From Tessaracoccus caeni (GTDB lineage: Bacteria > Actinomycetota > Actinomycetes > Propionibacteriales > Propionibacteriaceae): a stretch of 64,000 nt of DNA. Below, in pieces: positions 43,040 through 52,148 of the stretch. The position numbers were made by a program, and so were the translations under genes. Numbering within the stretch: the first letter of the stretch is position 1; every line of letters starts with the position of its first letter. The notes beneath the pieces were generated by a model that saw nothing but the letters and a program-made list of their open reading frames with translations, was not told the DNA's origin and did not search any database. Location of the stretch: the NCBI RefSeq assembly GCF_029211185.1, contig NZ_JARGDO010000017.1, positions 1 through 64,000 on the forward strand, in the 5' to 3' direction.

Positions 43040-44467
43040 ATGGCCAGGATCAGTTTCGGCACCGGCGGATGGCGCGCGATCATCGGCGACGAGTTCACCC
43101 GCGCCAACGTCAGATTGCTGGCCGGGGCGCTCGCCCAGCGGATCAAGGACGAGGGCGTGGCGGATCGCGGTCTGGTGATCGGATACGACCGTCGTTTCCT
43201 CTCCGACGTGGCGGCGCATTGGGCGGCCGAGGTGTTCGCCGGCGAGGGCATCAAGACGCAGGTGATCAAGGTGGCGCAGGCGCCGACGCCGATGATCATG
43301 TGGACCGTCAAGGACCAGGATCTCCCGTACGGGATGGCGATCACCGCGTCGCACAACCCGGCGCTCTACAACGGCATCAAGGTGTTCACCGCCGGTGGCA
43401 AGGATGCCGACGAGGACGTCACCCGCGACGTCGAGCGTCGGATGGAGGGCCTGGAGGGGGAGGCCGAGGCCGGCATCGGGCACGTCGACTACGCGAGGGC
43501 AGTCAAGGCCGGTCAGATCGCCGAGATCAACCCGTTCAACGGCTACATCGACTCGATCATCGACCAAGTGGACATGCAGGCCATCAAGGCGGCCAACTTG
43601 AAGATCGCCCTCGACCCCATGTTCGGCGTCTCCAAGACGTCCCTTCAGACCATCCTCATGACGGCGCGCGTCGACGTCGAGGTGATCCACGACCGGCACG
43701 ACACCCTCTTCGGCGGCCGGATGCCGTCGCCGACGAGCGCGACGTTGGAGTCGCTCAAGCGCTACGTCGTCGACACGGGCTGCGACCTCGGCATCGCGAC
43801 GGACGGCGACGCCGACCGACTCGGCGTGATCGACGACAAGGGCAACTTCCTGCACCCCAACCAGCTGCTGGTGATCCTGTATTACTACCTGCTCAAGTAC
43901 AAGGGCTGGAAGGGCCCGGTGGTGCGCAACGTGGCCACGACGTCGCTGCTCGACGACGTGGCGGAGATGTTCGGCGAGACCTGCTACGAGGTGCCCGTCG
44001 GGTTCAAATGGGTGTCCGGCAAGATGCTGGAGACCGATGCGATCATCGGCGGCGAGTCGTCCGGTGGCCTGACGGTGCGCGGACACATCTCCGGCAAGGA
44101 CGGCATCTACGCCGCCGCGCTGCTCGTCGAGATGATCGCGGTGGTGGGCAAGTCGATGAGCCAGATCTATGAGGAGATCACCGGGCAGTTCCCGCCGCAC
44201 TACATGGCGGAGACCGATTTCGCCTTCGAGCGCGAGCGCAAGCCCGAGATCCTGAAGACATTGATGGAGGACAAGCTGCTGCCCACCTTCAGCGAGCCGG
44301 TGGTGCGCGTCTCCTATGAGGACGGGTGCAAGGTCTACTTCGAGGACGGCTGGATCATCGCCCGCTTCTCCGGCACCGAGCCGCTGCTGCGCATCTTCTG
44401 CGAACTGCCCGATCAGGAGCGCGCCGAGCGCTGCTGCGACGAGTTCCGCGCCTTCCTCGGCCTGTAG
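43040..44467 (+). CDS. Phosphoglucomutase/phosphomannomutase family enzyme
   Basis: 475-aa alpha-D-phosphohexomutase with the phosphoserine loop TASHNPALYNGIK (Ser104), metal loop TDGDADRLG, sugar loop GGESSGGL and phosphate loop FSGTEPLLRI. Interconverts hexose 1- and 6-phosphates; whether glucose or mannose is favoured cannot be told. In this organism it could link mannose released by GH38/GH125 to central metabolism. AGGAGGAAA precedes ATG 43040. The stop TAG shares its G with the GTG of the next gene. Confidence 0.92.
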   Translation: MARISFGTGGWRAIIGDEFTRANVRLLAGALAQRIKDEGVADRGLVIGYDRRFLSDVAAHWAAEVFAGEGIKTQVIKVAQAPTPMIMWTVKDQDLPYGMAITASHNPALYNGIKVFTAGGKDADEDVTRDVERRMEGLEGEAEAGIGHVDYARAVKAGQIAEINPFNGYIDSIIDQVDMQAIKAANLKIALDPMFGVSKTSLQTILMTARVDVEVIHDRHDTLFGGRMPSPTSATLESLKRYVVDTGCDLGIATDGDADRLGVIDDKGNFLHPNQLLVILYYYLLKYKGWKGPVVRNVATTSLLDDVAEMFGETCYEVPVGFKWVSGKMLETDAIIGGESSGGLTVRGHISGKDGIYAAALLVEMIAVVGKSMSQIYEEITGQFPPHYMAETDFAFERERKPEILKTLMEDKLLPTFSEPVVRVSYEDGCKVYFEDGWIIARFSGTEPLLRIFCELPDQERAERCCDEFRAFLGL

Positions 44468-45225
44468 TGATCGCGATCGTCGCCGCCCTCCGAGCCGAGC
44501 TGTCCTCGGTCCTCGAGGCGGCCCGCGAGTCCGGAGAGGTGACTCGGCACGTCGTCGCGGGGCGGAGCTTCCTTGAGGGCCGATTCGCTGGGCACGACGT
44601 GCTGCTGGCGCTTTCCGGCGTCGGCAAGGTCGCTGCTGCGGCGACCGCAGCCGTCCTGGCCGAGCGTGCGGACGCCGTCGTGATGGTCGGCACCGCGGGT
44701 GGGATCGGCCCTGGCGTGCGGACCGGTGATGTGGTCGTCGCCGACGCGCTGCTGCAGCACGATGTCGACCCTCGGCCACTGTTTCCGCGCTGGCAGGTGG
44801 AGGGGACCGTGCGTTTTCTGCCGGACCCGGGCCTCACTGGTGCTTTATGTGAAGCGGCTCGGCAGGTGGTCGAGAAGCACAAGGTGTCCCCGCCTGCGGC
44901 TTTCTTGGAGCTGGGGATCGAGGCGCCGAGGGCGCACACCGGGCTCGTCGCCAGCGGGGACCAGTTCATCGCCACGCGCGAGGACAGCGACCGGCTGCGC
45001 ACCGACCTCCCCGACCTCCTCGCCGTCGAGATGGAGGGTGCGGCCCTGGCTCAGGTTTGCGCGACGGCGGGGATCCCGTTCGCGCTGGCGCGTACGATCT
45101 CCGACCGCGCCGACGACCACGCCCACCTCGACTTCCCGCGATTCCTCGACCTCGTCGCTGCCCCGTACGCCCACGACCTCGTACTAGGCCTCCTCGCCCG
45201 GCTCAACCAGCGGCGACACGCCTGA
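44467..45225 (+). CDS. mtnN: MTA/SAH nucleosidase
   Basis: 252-aa nucleoside phosphorylase-like hydrolase that cleaves adenine from methylthioadenosine or S-adenosylhomocysteine. Typical parts are VGTAGGIGPGVRTGDVVVAD, VEMEGAALAQVC with the ribose-binding Glu, and RTISDRADD with the catalytic Asp. GTG 44467 overlaps the previous stop by one base. Confidence 0.88.
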   Translation: MIAIVAALRAELSSVLEAARESGEVTRHVVAGRSFLEGRFAGHDVLLALSGVGKVAAAATAAVLAERADAVVMVGTAGGIGPGVRTGDVVVADALLQHDVDPRPLFPRWQVEGTVRFLPDPGLTGALCEAARQVVEKHKVSPPAAFLELGIEAPRAHTGLVASGDQFIATREDSDRLRTDLPDLLAVEMEGAALAQVCATAGIPFALARTISDRADDHAHLDFPRFLDLVAAPYAHDLVLGLLARLNQRRHA

Positions 45226-45585
45226 CGGTAGCGTCGTGGGCGACATGCGGCCCGGGGTTCTCGTTCCGAGCTGGCCGATAACTGCTGGTTGAACCGGGCG
45301 GCGAGGAACGAGCGCCCGTGTCGAAACCAATGAACTGGCACCCGGTCTGACGACTTGAGGTGGAGTCTGCGTGGGCGGTCGGATCCGAGCGGTGCATCAA
45401 CGGCGTCTCACCGGCTCTCGGGACGCCCACACTTGCGGGATCAGTGCGGCTGCGTGCATCGGTTCTGTCCCGCCCCCGAGGGCAACGCGGCGGCAAGAGT
45501 CGGTATAGCGACGGAAGCAGCCGCACTCTCTCGGCCGGCTCCCTAGATCGAACGTATGCAGCCGTGTTGATCCCGGCGACGACGG
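45226..45585. other. 360 bp without an intact gene
   Basis: No convincing coding frame on either strand. Near 45497-45508 is a small GTCG ... CGAC palindrome resembling those at 53.5 and 55.2 kb. The stretch leads into two truncated genes and is probably degraded DNA next to a rearrangement. Confidence 0.6.
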
Positions 45586-45666
45586 CTATCGCCCGGCGGT
45601 GAGGTCTGACAGGTCGCTGGGGATGAGGTCGGTGAGTTCGACATCAAGGACTTGGGCGACGGCGAT
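45586..45666 (-). pseudogene. C-terminal remnant of an XRE regulator
   Basis: The minus strand reads IAVAQVLDVELTDLIPSDLS ... AGR and a stop, the characteristic tail of XRE helix-turn-helix proteins. The N-terminal domain is absent: homology ends at 45666, where the opposite-strand secreted-protein fragment begins. Confidence 0.65.
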
Positions 45667-46396
45667 CAGCGTCCACGTCTACCGTGACGGCAAGCACGTC
45701 ACCTCGGTGAAGGCCGATTTGTCCAGGCCCGATGTCGACACGGTGCACAGGAACGGGGCAAATCACGGGTTCGATGTCACCATCGCGGGCGGCGCGAGCG
45801 GTGCGAGGTACGAGATCTACGCGATCAACTACGGTGCAGGTGGAAACCCGCGGTTCGGCACGGCCGTAGGTCCAGTGGCACTGACGGGCGTTCCGCGCGT
45901 TCAGGGTTCTGCTGTGTTTGGAACCTTGCTTCGGGCAGATCCTGGGAGTTGGGCCATGTTGGGCCAGCAGTTCTCGTTCCAGTGGTTGCGGGACGGCGCG
46001 AGCATTCCAGGCGCTACCGCTTCCACTTACGAAGTGACGAGTGCTGACATCGGACGCGCTCTTTCGGTGAGAGTCAGCGCTTCGCTAGCAGGGTACGCGT
46101 CTTCAACCGCGACGTCCGGCAACTCGGCGACGGTGGTCACTGCCGCACTGCAGAACACGCCTACCCCTACGATCTCGGGAACTGCGCAGGCCGGGAGAAC
46201 GCTGGTCGCGCAACCTGGCGAGTGGCGGCCGGCACCCGTGACGCTCGCGTACCAGTGGTTGCGAGATGGAAAGGCGATCCCAGACGCCATTGCGAGTACC
46301 TACACGCTCACGGCTGCTGACAAGGGTGCGACGATCTCGGTGAAGGTGACCGGGAAGAAGTCCGGCTACACGACGGTGACGAAGAAGGTCTCATGA
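45660..46396 (+). pseudogene. 3' fragment of a secreted Ig-like repeat protein
   Basis: The frame from about AISVHVYRDGKHVTSVKADL encodes a repeat common at the ends of actinobacterial secreted hydrolases (GANHGFDVTIAGGASG), then two Ig-like repeats (VQGSAVFGTLLRADPGSW ..., TISGTAQAGRTLVAQPGEW ... KVTGKKSGYTTVT). No signal peptide or catalytic part precedes it; the sequence upstream of 45660 is the antisense XRE tail. The last repeat is close to the C-terminal domain of the CHAP protein at 23.1 kb. A GTG at 45599 opens the frame but is unlikely to be used. Confidence 0.7.
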
Positions 46397-46494
46397 GTGA
46401 AGCTGCCTCAAGGAGAGCCACCGCAAGCAGCCGCAGAAACTCAGCTACCACCCCGATCAACACGGTTGCTTGATCCCTGCCTCACCTCGCGCTG

Positions 46495-46608
46495 GCTCTC
46501 CTCGAGGCTCGGCCGCGAGCGGCCTCGCACCTCGAAGAGCGTCATCGGTGTTCGCGCCGACGTTGATGGTCGAGGCTCGTTCCTCGCACGTCGAAGGGCG
46601 TCGTGAGA
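46495..46608 (-). repeat. Hairpin repeat family, copy D (two units, inverted)
   Basis: On the minus strand two units, about 46547-46608 and 46495-46546, start GACGCCCTTCGACGTGCGAG and GACGCTCTTCGAGGTGCGAG. The first is joined to the second by a GCGAACACCGATG tail as in copy B. Arms GCTCT / AGAGC of the second unit pair. Confidence 0.7.
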
Positions 46609-46619
46609 GGCTCGCGGGC

Positions 46620-48686
46620 TCAGCGGATGATGCGGCCGACGGTCGACTCCCAGGGGCGCATCTTGGGGCCGGGTGTCGGGCCGAGGACGGTGTCGGTCTT
46701 GAGGCCGTGTCGCGGGCGGCGGCGTGGTTTGCCGGAGAGGTTGGCCTCGATCAGCCAGGCCTCGCCGGCATGTTCTCGCACATATCCCAGGTAGTCGCGA
46801 CGGTCGGGGTGGATGGCGCGGAAGTCGCCTCGGGCCAGCGCCGGATGGGCCCGACGCAGGGCGATCAGGCTGCGGTACCAGTGCCAGACGGAGTTCCGGT
46901 CGGCCTGTTGTTCGGTGGCGGTGAAGCCAGGGGCGTCGTCCTTGCCGGGCAGCCATGGCTCGCTGCCAAACCCGCCCTCGCTGTCGAAGCCGCCTTCGCG
47001 GCCGAAGCTTCCCTCGCCGCGGAACCCGCCCTTGCTGCCGAGGCCGCCTTCGCCGCCGAAGCCGCCCTCGGCGTCCCAGCGCATCGGCACGCGGGCATGG
47101 TCGCGGCTGCCTGCCAGGATCTCGGCCCAGGCATCTTCAGGCGTCGTTCCGTCGTCGAGTAGCTTCCGGTAGCGGTTGAGCGACTCGACGTCGCGGAGGT
47201 CGGTGATGCCGGCGAAGTCCTGGTTGACGGCCGCCAGCTCCTGGCCCTGGAACAGGAAGGGCGTGCCGCGCATGGTGAGCTGCAGCGTCGCGAGCAGCTT
47301 GGCGATGGCGGTGCGCGTCGTGGGGTCAAGTTCGGCGCCGTCGGCCACCTTGCTGAGCATGCGCGGGTTGTCGTGGTTGTCCAGGAACAGAGCGATCCCG
47401 TCGCCGGGGCGAAGCCGTTCCTGCCAACCCAGCCAGAAGCGCTTGAGGTAGTTGAGGTCGTAGGCGTACGCGTCCCACCGGATCTGCCCCGGCATGTCCA
47501 GCACGTCGAAGTTGAACACCAGATCCAGCTCGCCGCGCCCGGCGTTGCTGAGCAGGCGGGCGCCCTCGATGCCGATGCCCGGCGTCTCGCCCACCATCAC
47601 CGCGACGCTGCCATCGGGGCGGGTGAAGCCGTCGCGTCGCAGCTGGCGCAGGTACTCGTCGAGGTGCGGACCGTAGAAGTAGTGCTCGACCCCGGTGAAC
47701 TCCATCAGTTGTCCGACGAACGGGTTGCCGTCGGGCAGGCCTTCCGCCTTGGAGATGTAGTTGATCACGTCGAGCCGGAACCCGTCGACGCCCCGGTCGA
47801 GCCACCAGCGCACGACGTCGGCAACCTCGCCGCGCACTGCGGGGTTGGCCCAGTTGAGGTCCATTTGATGGTCGGCGAACAGGTGCAGCGCCCAGCGTTC
47901 GGCCTCGGGAATCCAGCGCCAGGCGGGCCCGGAGAAGAACGAGGTCCAGTTGTTGGGCGGCTCGCCGGGAGTTCCGTGCACAAGTCTGCGTATGTGCTCA
48001 GGCCTGGCCACTTCGGCCGCAGAACTCGCCGTATCCGCAGATTTGTGCACGTCATCGCGCGGTGGGCGCAGGAAGTAGTAGTCGCCATAAGGGCCGTCGG
48101 GGTCGGCGATCGCCTTCTGGAACCACTCGTGCTGGGCGGAGGTGTGGTTGACCACCAGATCAAGGATGATCCGCATGCCGCGCTCGTGGCAGCCGGCGAT
48201 CAGCTCGTCGGCGTCGGCCAGCGTGCCCATCTCGGTCATGATGTCGCGGTAGTCGCTGATGTCGTAGCCCATGTCCTGGTTGGGCGAGGCGAAGATGGGG
48301 GAGAGCCACAGGCAGTCGACGCCCAGCTCGGCCAGGTAGTCGAGGCGCGAGATGATGCCGCGAAGGTCGCCGACGCCGTCGCCGTCGGAGTCCTGGAACG
48401 AGCGCGGGTAGATCTGATAGAACACCGCGTCGCGCCACCAGGCGTCCTTGGGCTCCGTCCCCGGCACGTCGTCGTTATGCTGATCGACGAGGGCGAGCAG
48501 CGCGTCGACGAGGCCCGGACCGGTGAGCTTCTCCGTCAGGGCTTCCAGCCGCGATAGCCGCAACCGGCCCGCTGCCTTGATGGCGGACCTCGGCGCGCCG
48601 CTCTGCAACAGGAGCTTGTCGACGATGTCGCGCCCGAGCGGCGTGGCGTACAGGTCTCGGACTCGGGCGTTCTTGTCCAGCGTCAC
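46620..48686 (-). CDS. GH13 alpha-glucosidase with two in-frame insertions
   Basis: 688-aa oligo-1,6-glucosidase/alpha-glucosidase-type enzyme. Barrel motifs: DLVVNHTS (near 176), nucleophile Asp306 in GFRLDVINY, acid/base Glu367 in VGETPG, and NHDNPR near 437. Residues 1-75 are an unusual helical N-terminal extension. Residues 213-237 (VHKSADTAS ... RRLVH) are encoded by a 75-bp palindromic element that splits an otherwise ordinary [14 protein letters not shown] loop. Residues 540-575 are six Gly-rich hexapeptides (EGGFGG-like) inserted between RWDA and EPWLP. GTG 48686 overlaps the transporter stop by 4 bp. It hydrolyses alpha-glucosides imported by the adjoining GPH transporter; activity with both insertions is untested. 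Confidence 0.9.
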   Translation of the reverse strand: MTLDKNARVRDLYATPLGRDIVDKLLLQSGAPRSAIKAAGRLRLSRLEALTEKLTGPGLVDALLALVDQHNDDVPGTEPKDAWWRDAVFYQIYPRSFQDSDGDGVGDLRGIISRLDYLAELGVDCLWLSPIFASPNQDMGYDISDYRDIMTEMGTLADADELIAGCHERGMRIILDLVVNHTSAQHEWFQKAIADPDGPYGDYYFLRPPRDDVHKSADTASSAAEVARPEHIRRLVHGTPGEPPNNWTSFFSGPAWRWIPEAERWALHLFADHQMDLNWANPAVRGEVADVVRWWLDRGVDGFRLDVINYISKAEGLPDGNPFVGQLMEFTGVEHYFYGPHLDEYLRQLRRDGFTRPDGSVAVMVGETPGIGIEGARLLSNAGRGELDLVFNFDVLDMPGQIRWDAYAYDLNYLKRFWLGWQERLRPGDGIALFLDNHDNPRMLSKVADGAELDPTTRTAIAKLLATLQLTMRGTPFLFQGQELAAVNQDFAGITDLRDVESLNRYRKLLDDGTTPEDAWAEILAGSRDHARVPMRWDAEGGFGGEGGLGSKGGFRGEGSFGREGGFDSEGGFGSEPWLPGKDDAPGFTATEQQADRNSVWHWYRSLIALRRAHPALARGDFRAIHPDRRDYLGYVREHAGEAWLIEANLSGKPRRRPRHGLKTDTVLGPTPGPKMRPWESTVGRIIR
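46962..47069 (-). repeat. 18-bp minisatellite inside GH13
   Basis: Six tandem 18-bp units encode [30 protein letters not shown] and EGGFGS. The units have diverged at many third positions, so the array is not recent. Confidence 0.9.
47976..48050 (-). mobile_element. In-frame 75-bp palindromic element inside GH13
   Basis: Ends GTGCACAAGTCTGCG (47976-47990) and CGCAGATTTGTGCAC (48036-48050) are inverted repeats with one mismatch. The length is 25 codons, so the frame is kept, and removing it restores the expected [14 protein letters not shown] sequence. Confidence 0.75.
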
Positions 48687-50032
48687 GCGCTGTGCCTCGC
48701 TTCCAGGTCGGCGATGATGCGAGCGTAGGTGGCTTCGTCGAGCTTGTATGTGGCGCGCAGAATGGCCCAGCTGATCAGGGTCAGTATGGCCGGCAGGGCG
48801 AGCATCGCCAGCTTGACGACGGTCGCTCCCGACGCGGTGACCTCGGCGGCCGAGGTGGCGACGTCGACGCCGGAGAGCACCAGCGTGATGCCAACCGCCC
48901 CGCTGGCCAGGGCGTTGGACGACTTGTAGACGAACGGTTGCAGCGAGAAGGTGACCGACTCGTTGCGTCGCCCCAGCTTCCATTCGCCGTACTCGACGCT
49001 GTCGGCGATGTACATCACCAGCAGCAGCTGGATCGCCGCTTGGCCCGCGAAGATCAGCACGCCGGCGACAGCCACCAGCAATGGAGAGGTGCCCGAGAAC
49101 CAGAACACCGCGTAGCCGGCGGCGATCATGCTCGTCGCGACCAGGTGGAGTCCGCGCCGCGAGAGCACCTTGGAGACCGCGGGCAGCAGCGCGAGGGAAA
49201 CCAGCTGGGTGACGCCGAGGATGAGCGCGAAGACGGGGTACATGCCCTCGTCGCCGTAGACGTACTTGAAGTAGTACAGCCCCAGCGACGTGGTGGTGAT
49301 GTAGCCGGTCATGAACAGCACCATGCCCAGGGTGACCCAGAGCAGCTGATCGTTACGGAAGATCACCCGGAAGAGTTCGCGCAGCGGCGTGGCCTCGTCG
49401 GAGGTCGGAATGCGCTCGTGCGCGAACAGCAGCGTCAAGGACTGGAAGACGAGCATCAGTACCGCGACGGCGATGGCCAACACGAACCAGGCCTTCTGGG
49501 TAGAGCCCAGCATCCCGCCCATCCACGCGGTGAGCGGCACGATGCCGACCACCACGGCGAACAGTCCGATGTTGGCGCAGATCCGCGCCACGGCGCCCAC
49601 CTTCTCGCGCTCGCGCTGGTCGCGCGTCAGCGACGGCAGCATGCCCCAGTAGGCGATGTCGTTGATGGTGTAGCTGATCTCGAACGCGATGTAGGTGACG
49701 GTGAAGATCACCACGAAGCCCCAGCCGCGCAGGCCCCAGTCGGTGAACATCAGCACGCCGGCTACTGCCCAGGAGATCGCACCGATGGTGATCCACGGCT
49801 TGAACTTGCCCCAGCGACTCTTGGTGTTGTCGACGATGATGCCCATCACCGGGTCGTTGACCGCGTCGAAGAAGCGCATGAACACGATCACGCCGGTCAG
49901 CACCAGGAGCTCGCGGCCCGAGATCAGGAGGACGTCGGTGAGATAGAACATGAGATAGGTGGACACCAGCGCGGCCAGCATGTCACGCCCAAGCGTTCCC
50001 AGCCCGTATCCCCATCGATCTCCCGCCGTCAT
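48683..50032 (-). CDS. GPH-family sugar:cation symporter (MelB-like)
   Basis: 449-aa MFS-type transporter with twelve helices. The GPH signature DAVNDPVMGIIVDNTKSRWG (cation-binding Asp residues) and KFKPWI are near residues 56-79. It imports glycosides with Na+ or H+. Leaderless start ATG 50032 (minus-strand TAGGGT at 50039-50044, six bases upstream). Operon with the GH13 alpha-glucosidase, so an alpha-glucoside is the likely cargo. Confidence 0.9.
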   Translation of the reverse strand: MTAGDRWGYGLGTLGRDMLAALVSTYLMFYLTDVLLISGRELLVLTGVIVFMRFFDAVNDPVMGIIVDNTKSRWGKFKPWITIGAISWAVAGVLMFTDWGLRGWGFVVIFTVTYIAFEISYTINDIAYWGMLPSLTRDQREREKVGAVARICANIGLFAVVVGIVPLTAWMGGMLGSTQKAWFVLAIAVAVLMLVFQSLTLLFAHERIPTSDEATPLRELFRVIFRNDQLLWVTLGMVLFMTGYITTTSLGLYYFKYVYGDEGMYPVFALILGVTQLVSLALLPAVSKVLSRRGLHLVATSMIAAGYAVFWFSGTSPLLVAVAGVLIFAGQAAIQLLLVMYIADSVEYGEWKLGRRNESVTFSLQPFVYKSSNALASGAVGITLVLSGVDVATSAAEVTASGATVVKLAMLALPAILTLISWAILRATYKLDEATYARIIADLEARHSA

Positions 50033-50038
50033 GGGATC

Positions 50039-50044
50039 ACCCTA
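50039..50044 (-). promoter_or_regulatory. Leaderless promoter of GPH transporter-GH13 operon
   Basis: Minus-strand TAGGGT, six bases, ATG 50032. Confidence 0.55.
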
Positions 50045-50068
50045 GAGGCGGGGTGGGTCACCGCGTGG

Positions 50069-50872
50069 TCAGGAGCGGCAGGTCAGGGTGAGGACGTCGA
50101 CGGACAGCCGGGTTCGCGCGGGGGCCGTCGTCGGGGGGAGGCCGTGGAAGGCGTTGGGGCCCATGGCGATCAGGTGTGCCACGTCGTCGGCGGAGAGATC
50201 CAAGTCGGCCTCGACCCTGGCGGTCTGGACGGTCCAGCCGGTGAAAGCCTCGGCGACGGCCGCCGCCTTGTCCGAGGGGACGCCGAGCAGGCCGTAGTCG
50301 TCGCGCAGTTCTGCCAGATGGCCGGCGGTGGGGACGACGACGATCAGCCGTCCGTCGGGTCGCAGCACGCGGGCGAACTCCGTCGGGTTGCGCGGGGCGA
50401 AGACGCAGAGCAGCGCGTCGAAGGACTGGTCGGCGACGGGGAGCCCGGCCCAGGTGTCGGCGACGATGCTGGCCATTCTCGGGTGCGCGCGGGCCGCGAG
50501 TTTGGCGGCGGAGGGGGAGACGTCGGTGGCCAGGCCCCAACCCCTGCCCTCCAGCGCGTGGCCTAGGTAGTAGCCTGTGCCGGCTCCAGTCTCGAGCACG
50601 CGTTCGGCGTCGCCGACGGCCTCGGCAACCGCGTCGGCGATGGGGAGGTAGTGGCCTGTGCTCAGGAAGTCGGCGCGGGAGCGCAGCATGGTGGCGGTGT
50701 CGGCGTTGGCCGGTGCGGCACGAGTCAGCAGGTTGACGTAGCCCTGGCGTGCCACGTCGAAGCTGTGCCGGCGATCGCAGGCCAGCGCGTTGGCGTCGAG
50801 GTGAACGGGCTGCGAGCAATGAGGGCAGCGCAGCGCATCGGTGAACGCCCGAAGCGCGTCAGTGGGTGGCAT
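50069..50872 (-). CDS. 23S rRNA guanine-N1 methyltransferase, RlmA type
   Basis: 267-aa SAM-dependent methyltransferase with an N-terminal zinc finger (Cys16-x2-Cys19 in LRCPHCS, Cys32, His36 in CDRRHSF) and SAM loop VLETGAGTGYYLG. This matches RlmA(I)/RlmA(II), which methylate G745/G748 in helix 35 and, for the Gram-positive form TlrB, affect macrolide binding. Which of the two bases is used cannot be told. It overlaps the SURF1 stop by 14 bp. Confidence 0.88.
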   Translation of the reverse strand: MPPTDALRAFTDALRCPHCSQPVHLDANALACDRRHSFDVARQGYVNLLTRAAPANADTATMLRSRADFLSTGHYLPIADAVAEAVGDAERVLETGAGTGYYLGHALEGRGWGLATDVSPSAAKLAARAHPRMASIVADTWAGLPVADQSFDALLCVFAPRNPTEFARVLRPDGRLIVVVPTAGHLAELRDDYGLLGVPSDKAAAVAEAFTGWTVQTARVEADLDLSADDVAHLIAMGPNAFHGLPPTTAPARTRLSVDVLTLTCRS

Positions 50873-51647
50873 CGGCCGGCGTCTCCGCCTCGGACTCGGC
50901 GACCTTCGCCTTCTTGGCAGCCGCCCGAGTCTTGGCCTTCTTGCGGTCGCGGAGGTCGGCCCGGATCAGAATAGCGACGCCACCAGCGGCGATCACCGAG
51001 AAAGCGAACCACTGCATCGCGTACATCAGGTGGGGGCCTTCGTCGAGCTCTGGCGGAAGCAGCGGCTCGAGTTCCTCGGGCTCAGCGGGCGTGGACTCGA
51101 TGCGTGAGACGTACCCGTCGAGCAGCGTCTCGCCTAGAGAGGCGCCCAGCGCGGAGGCGTTGATCAAGCGCACCTTGTAGTCGTGAGGCTCGATGGCCTC
51201 CGGCTTGCCGTTCTCGCTGCGGCGGACGTAGCCGATCACTTCGACGTCGCCGTTGGGCAGCTGGGGAAGAACCTCGGGGTCGGGCTGCCCGGACTGTCGT
51301 CGGATGAACCCGCGGTCGATCAGCAGAAGATCGCCCTGTGTGGTGCGCATCACCGCCACCACCTCGATGCCCGCGCCGTCCTGGTTGCGGTAACGCACCT
51401 GGTACTGGTCGCCGGTGTAGGTTCCGTGTACGACGACGCGCTGCCACTGGTCGTCGTCCTCGATGGGCTTGGTGAAGACCTGCTCGTAGGGGAGCGGCGC
51501 CTGCCCCTGGTGGGCGACGACGATCGCGTTGGACTCCCGGCGCTCCTCCAGCCGGCGCAGCTGCCACTCACCCAACTGTACGAAGACGAACCCCAGGATC
51601 GCTACTGCGATGACCAGACCGACCCAACGCAGGATCAGTTTCTTCAT
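50859..51647 (-). CDS. SURF1-family cytochrome oxidase assembly protein
   Basis: 262-aa membrane protein with an N-terminal helix (WVGLVIAVAILGFVFVQLGE), WQLRRLEER, a large external domain (LIDRGFIRR) and a C-terminal helix (YAMQWFAFSVIAAGGVAILI), then a charged Ala/Lys tail. SURF1 helps insert heme a into aa3 oxidase, consistent with ctaA and ctaB in this window. ATG 51647 overlaps the DUF3099 stop by 4 bp. Confidence 0.92.
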   Translation of the reverse strand: MKKLILRWVGLVIAVAILGFVFVQLGEWQLRRLEERRESNAIVVAHQGQAPLPYEQVFTKPIEDDDQWQRVVVHGTYTGDQYQVRYRNQDGAGIEVVAVMRTTQGDLLLIDRGFIRRQSGQPDPEVLPQLPNGDVEVIGYVRRSENGKPEAIEPHDYKVRLINASALGASLGETLLDGYVSRIESTPAEPEELEPLLPPELDEGPHLMYAMQWFAFSVIAAGGVAILIRADLRDRKKAKTRAAAKKAKVAESEAETPADATH

Positions 51648-51967
51648 TCCTCGTCCTCCACGGTGCCGCGCAGCACCTCTCCTGGGGGTAGCGCCAGACG
51701 TTCCGTTGTCTCCTCGGGCGTGACGACGGGCGGTGGGCGATGGTCTGAGTTGTTGGCCAACAGCACCGCGACGACAGGGAGAAGGGCTGCAGCGGCCAAC
51801 GCCAACAGCTTCCACCACCCGGGCACCACCAGGAACGCCAGGAAGCCAGCCGTGCGGATGGCCATGGTGATCAGGTACCGGCGCTGCCGCGTCTCGACGT
51901 CCAGCGTGCGCGACTTGGGAGCGGTGGTGATCACCACCGTCTCAGCGCGCGCTGCCCTCGAAGCCAT
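51644..51967 (-). CDS. DUF3099 small membrane protein
   Basis: 107 aa, N-terminal ITTAPKSRTLDVETRQRRYLI followed by two hydrophobic segments, the DUF3099 pattern often found before SURF1 in actinomycetes. Function unknown. Leaderless ATG 51967 (minus-strand TAGATT at 51974-51979, six bases upstream), heading the operon with SURF1 and rlmA. Confidence 0.88.
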   Translation of the reverse strand: MASRAARAETVVITTAPKSRTLDVETRQRRYLITMAIRTAGFLAFLVVPGWWKLLALAAAALLPVVAVLLANNSDHRPPPVVTPEETTERLALPPGEVLRGTVEDEE

Positions 51968-51973
51968 ACCCCC

Positions 51974-51979
51974 AATCTA
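51974..51979 (-). promoter_or_regulatory. Leaderless promoter of DUF3099-SURF1 operon
   Basis: Minus-strand TAGATT, six bases, ATG 51967. Confidence 0.55.
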
Positions 51980-52115
51980 CGCCCATTCGGACATAGGGTG
52001 GGATCCCTTCCAAGCCGCCACCGACCGCTCCCTTCTGCGTGGACAAAAGGCTGGGTCAGGGCGATCCTGGGCACGGAGGAACGACCGATGCGATGCTGAT
52101 CACATCCCATCGACG

Positions 52116-52137
52116 TATAGTAGTTAGAAGTACTACT
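52116..52137 (+). promoter_or_regulatory. Promoter/operator of the VapBC-like module
   Basis: Inverted repeat AGTAGT / ACTACT (52119-52124, 52132-52137) overlaps a -10-like TATAGT at 52116-52121. It suits autoregulation by the antitoxin. Confidence 0.55.
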
Positions 52138-52148
52138 TAGGGGGTGTC

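Noticed and set aside
45203-45526. Minus-strand frame of 107 codons
   Set aside because: No recognisable domain, atypical composition, and it overlaps the end of the nucleosidase gene.
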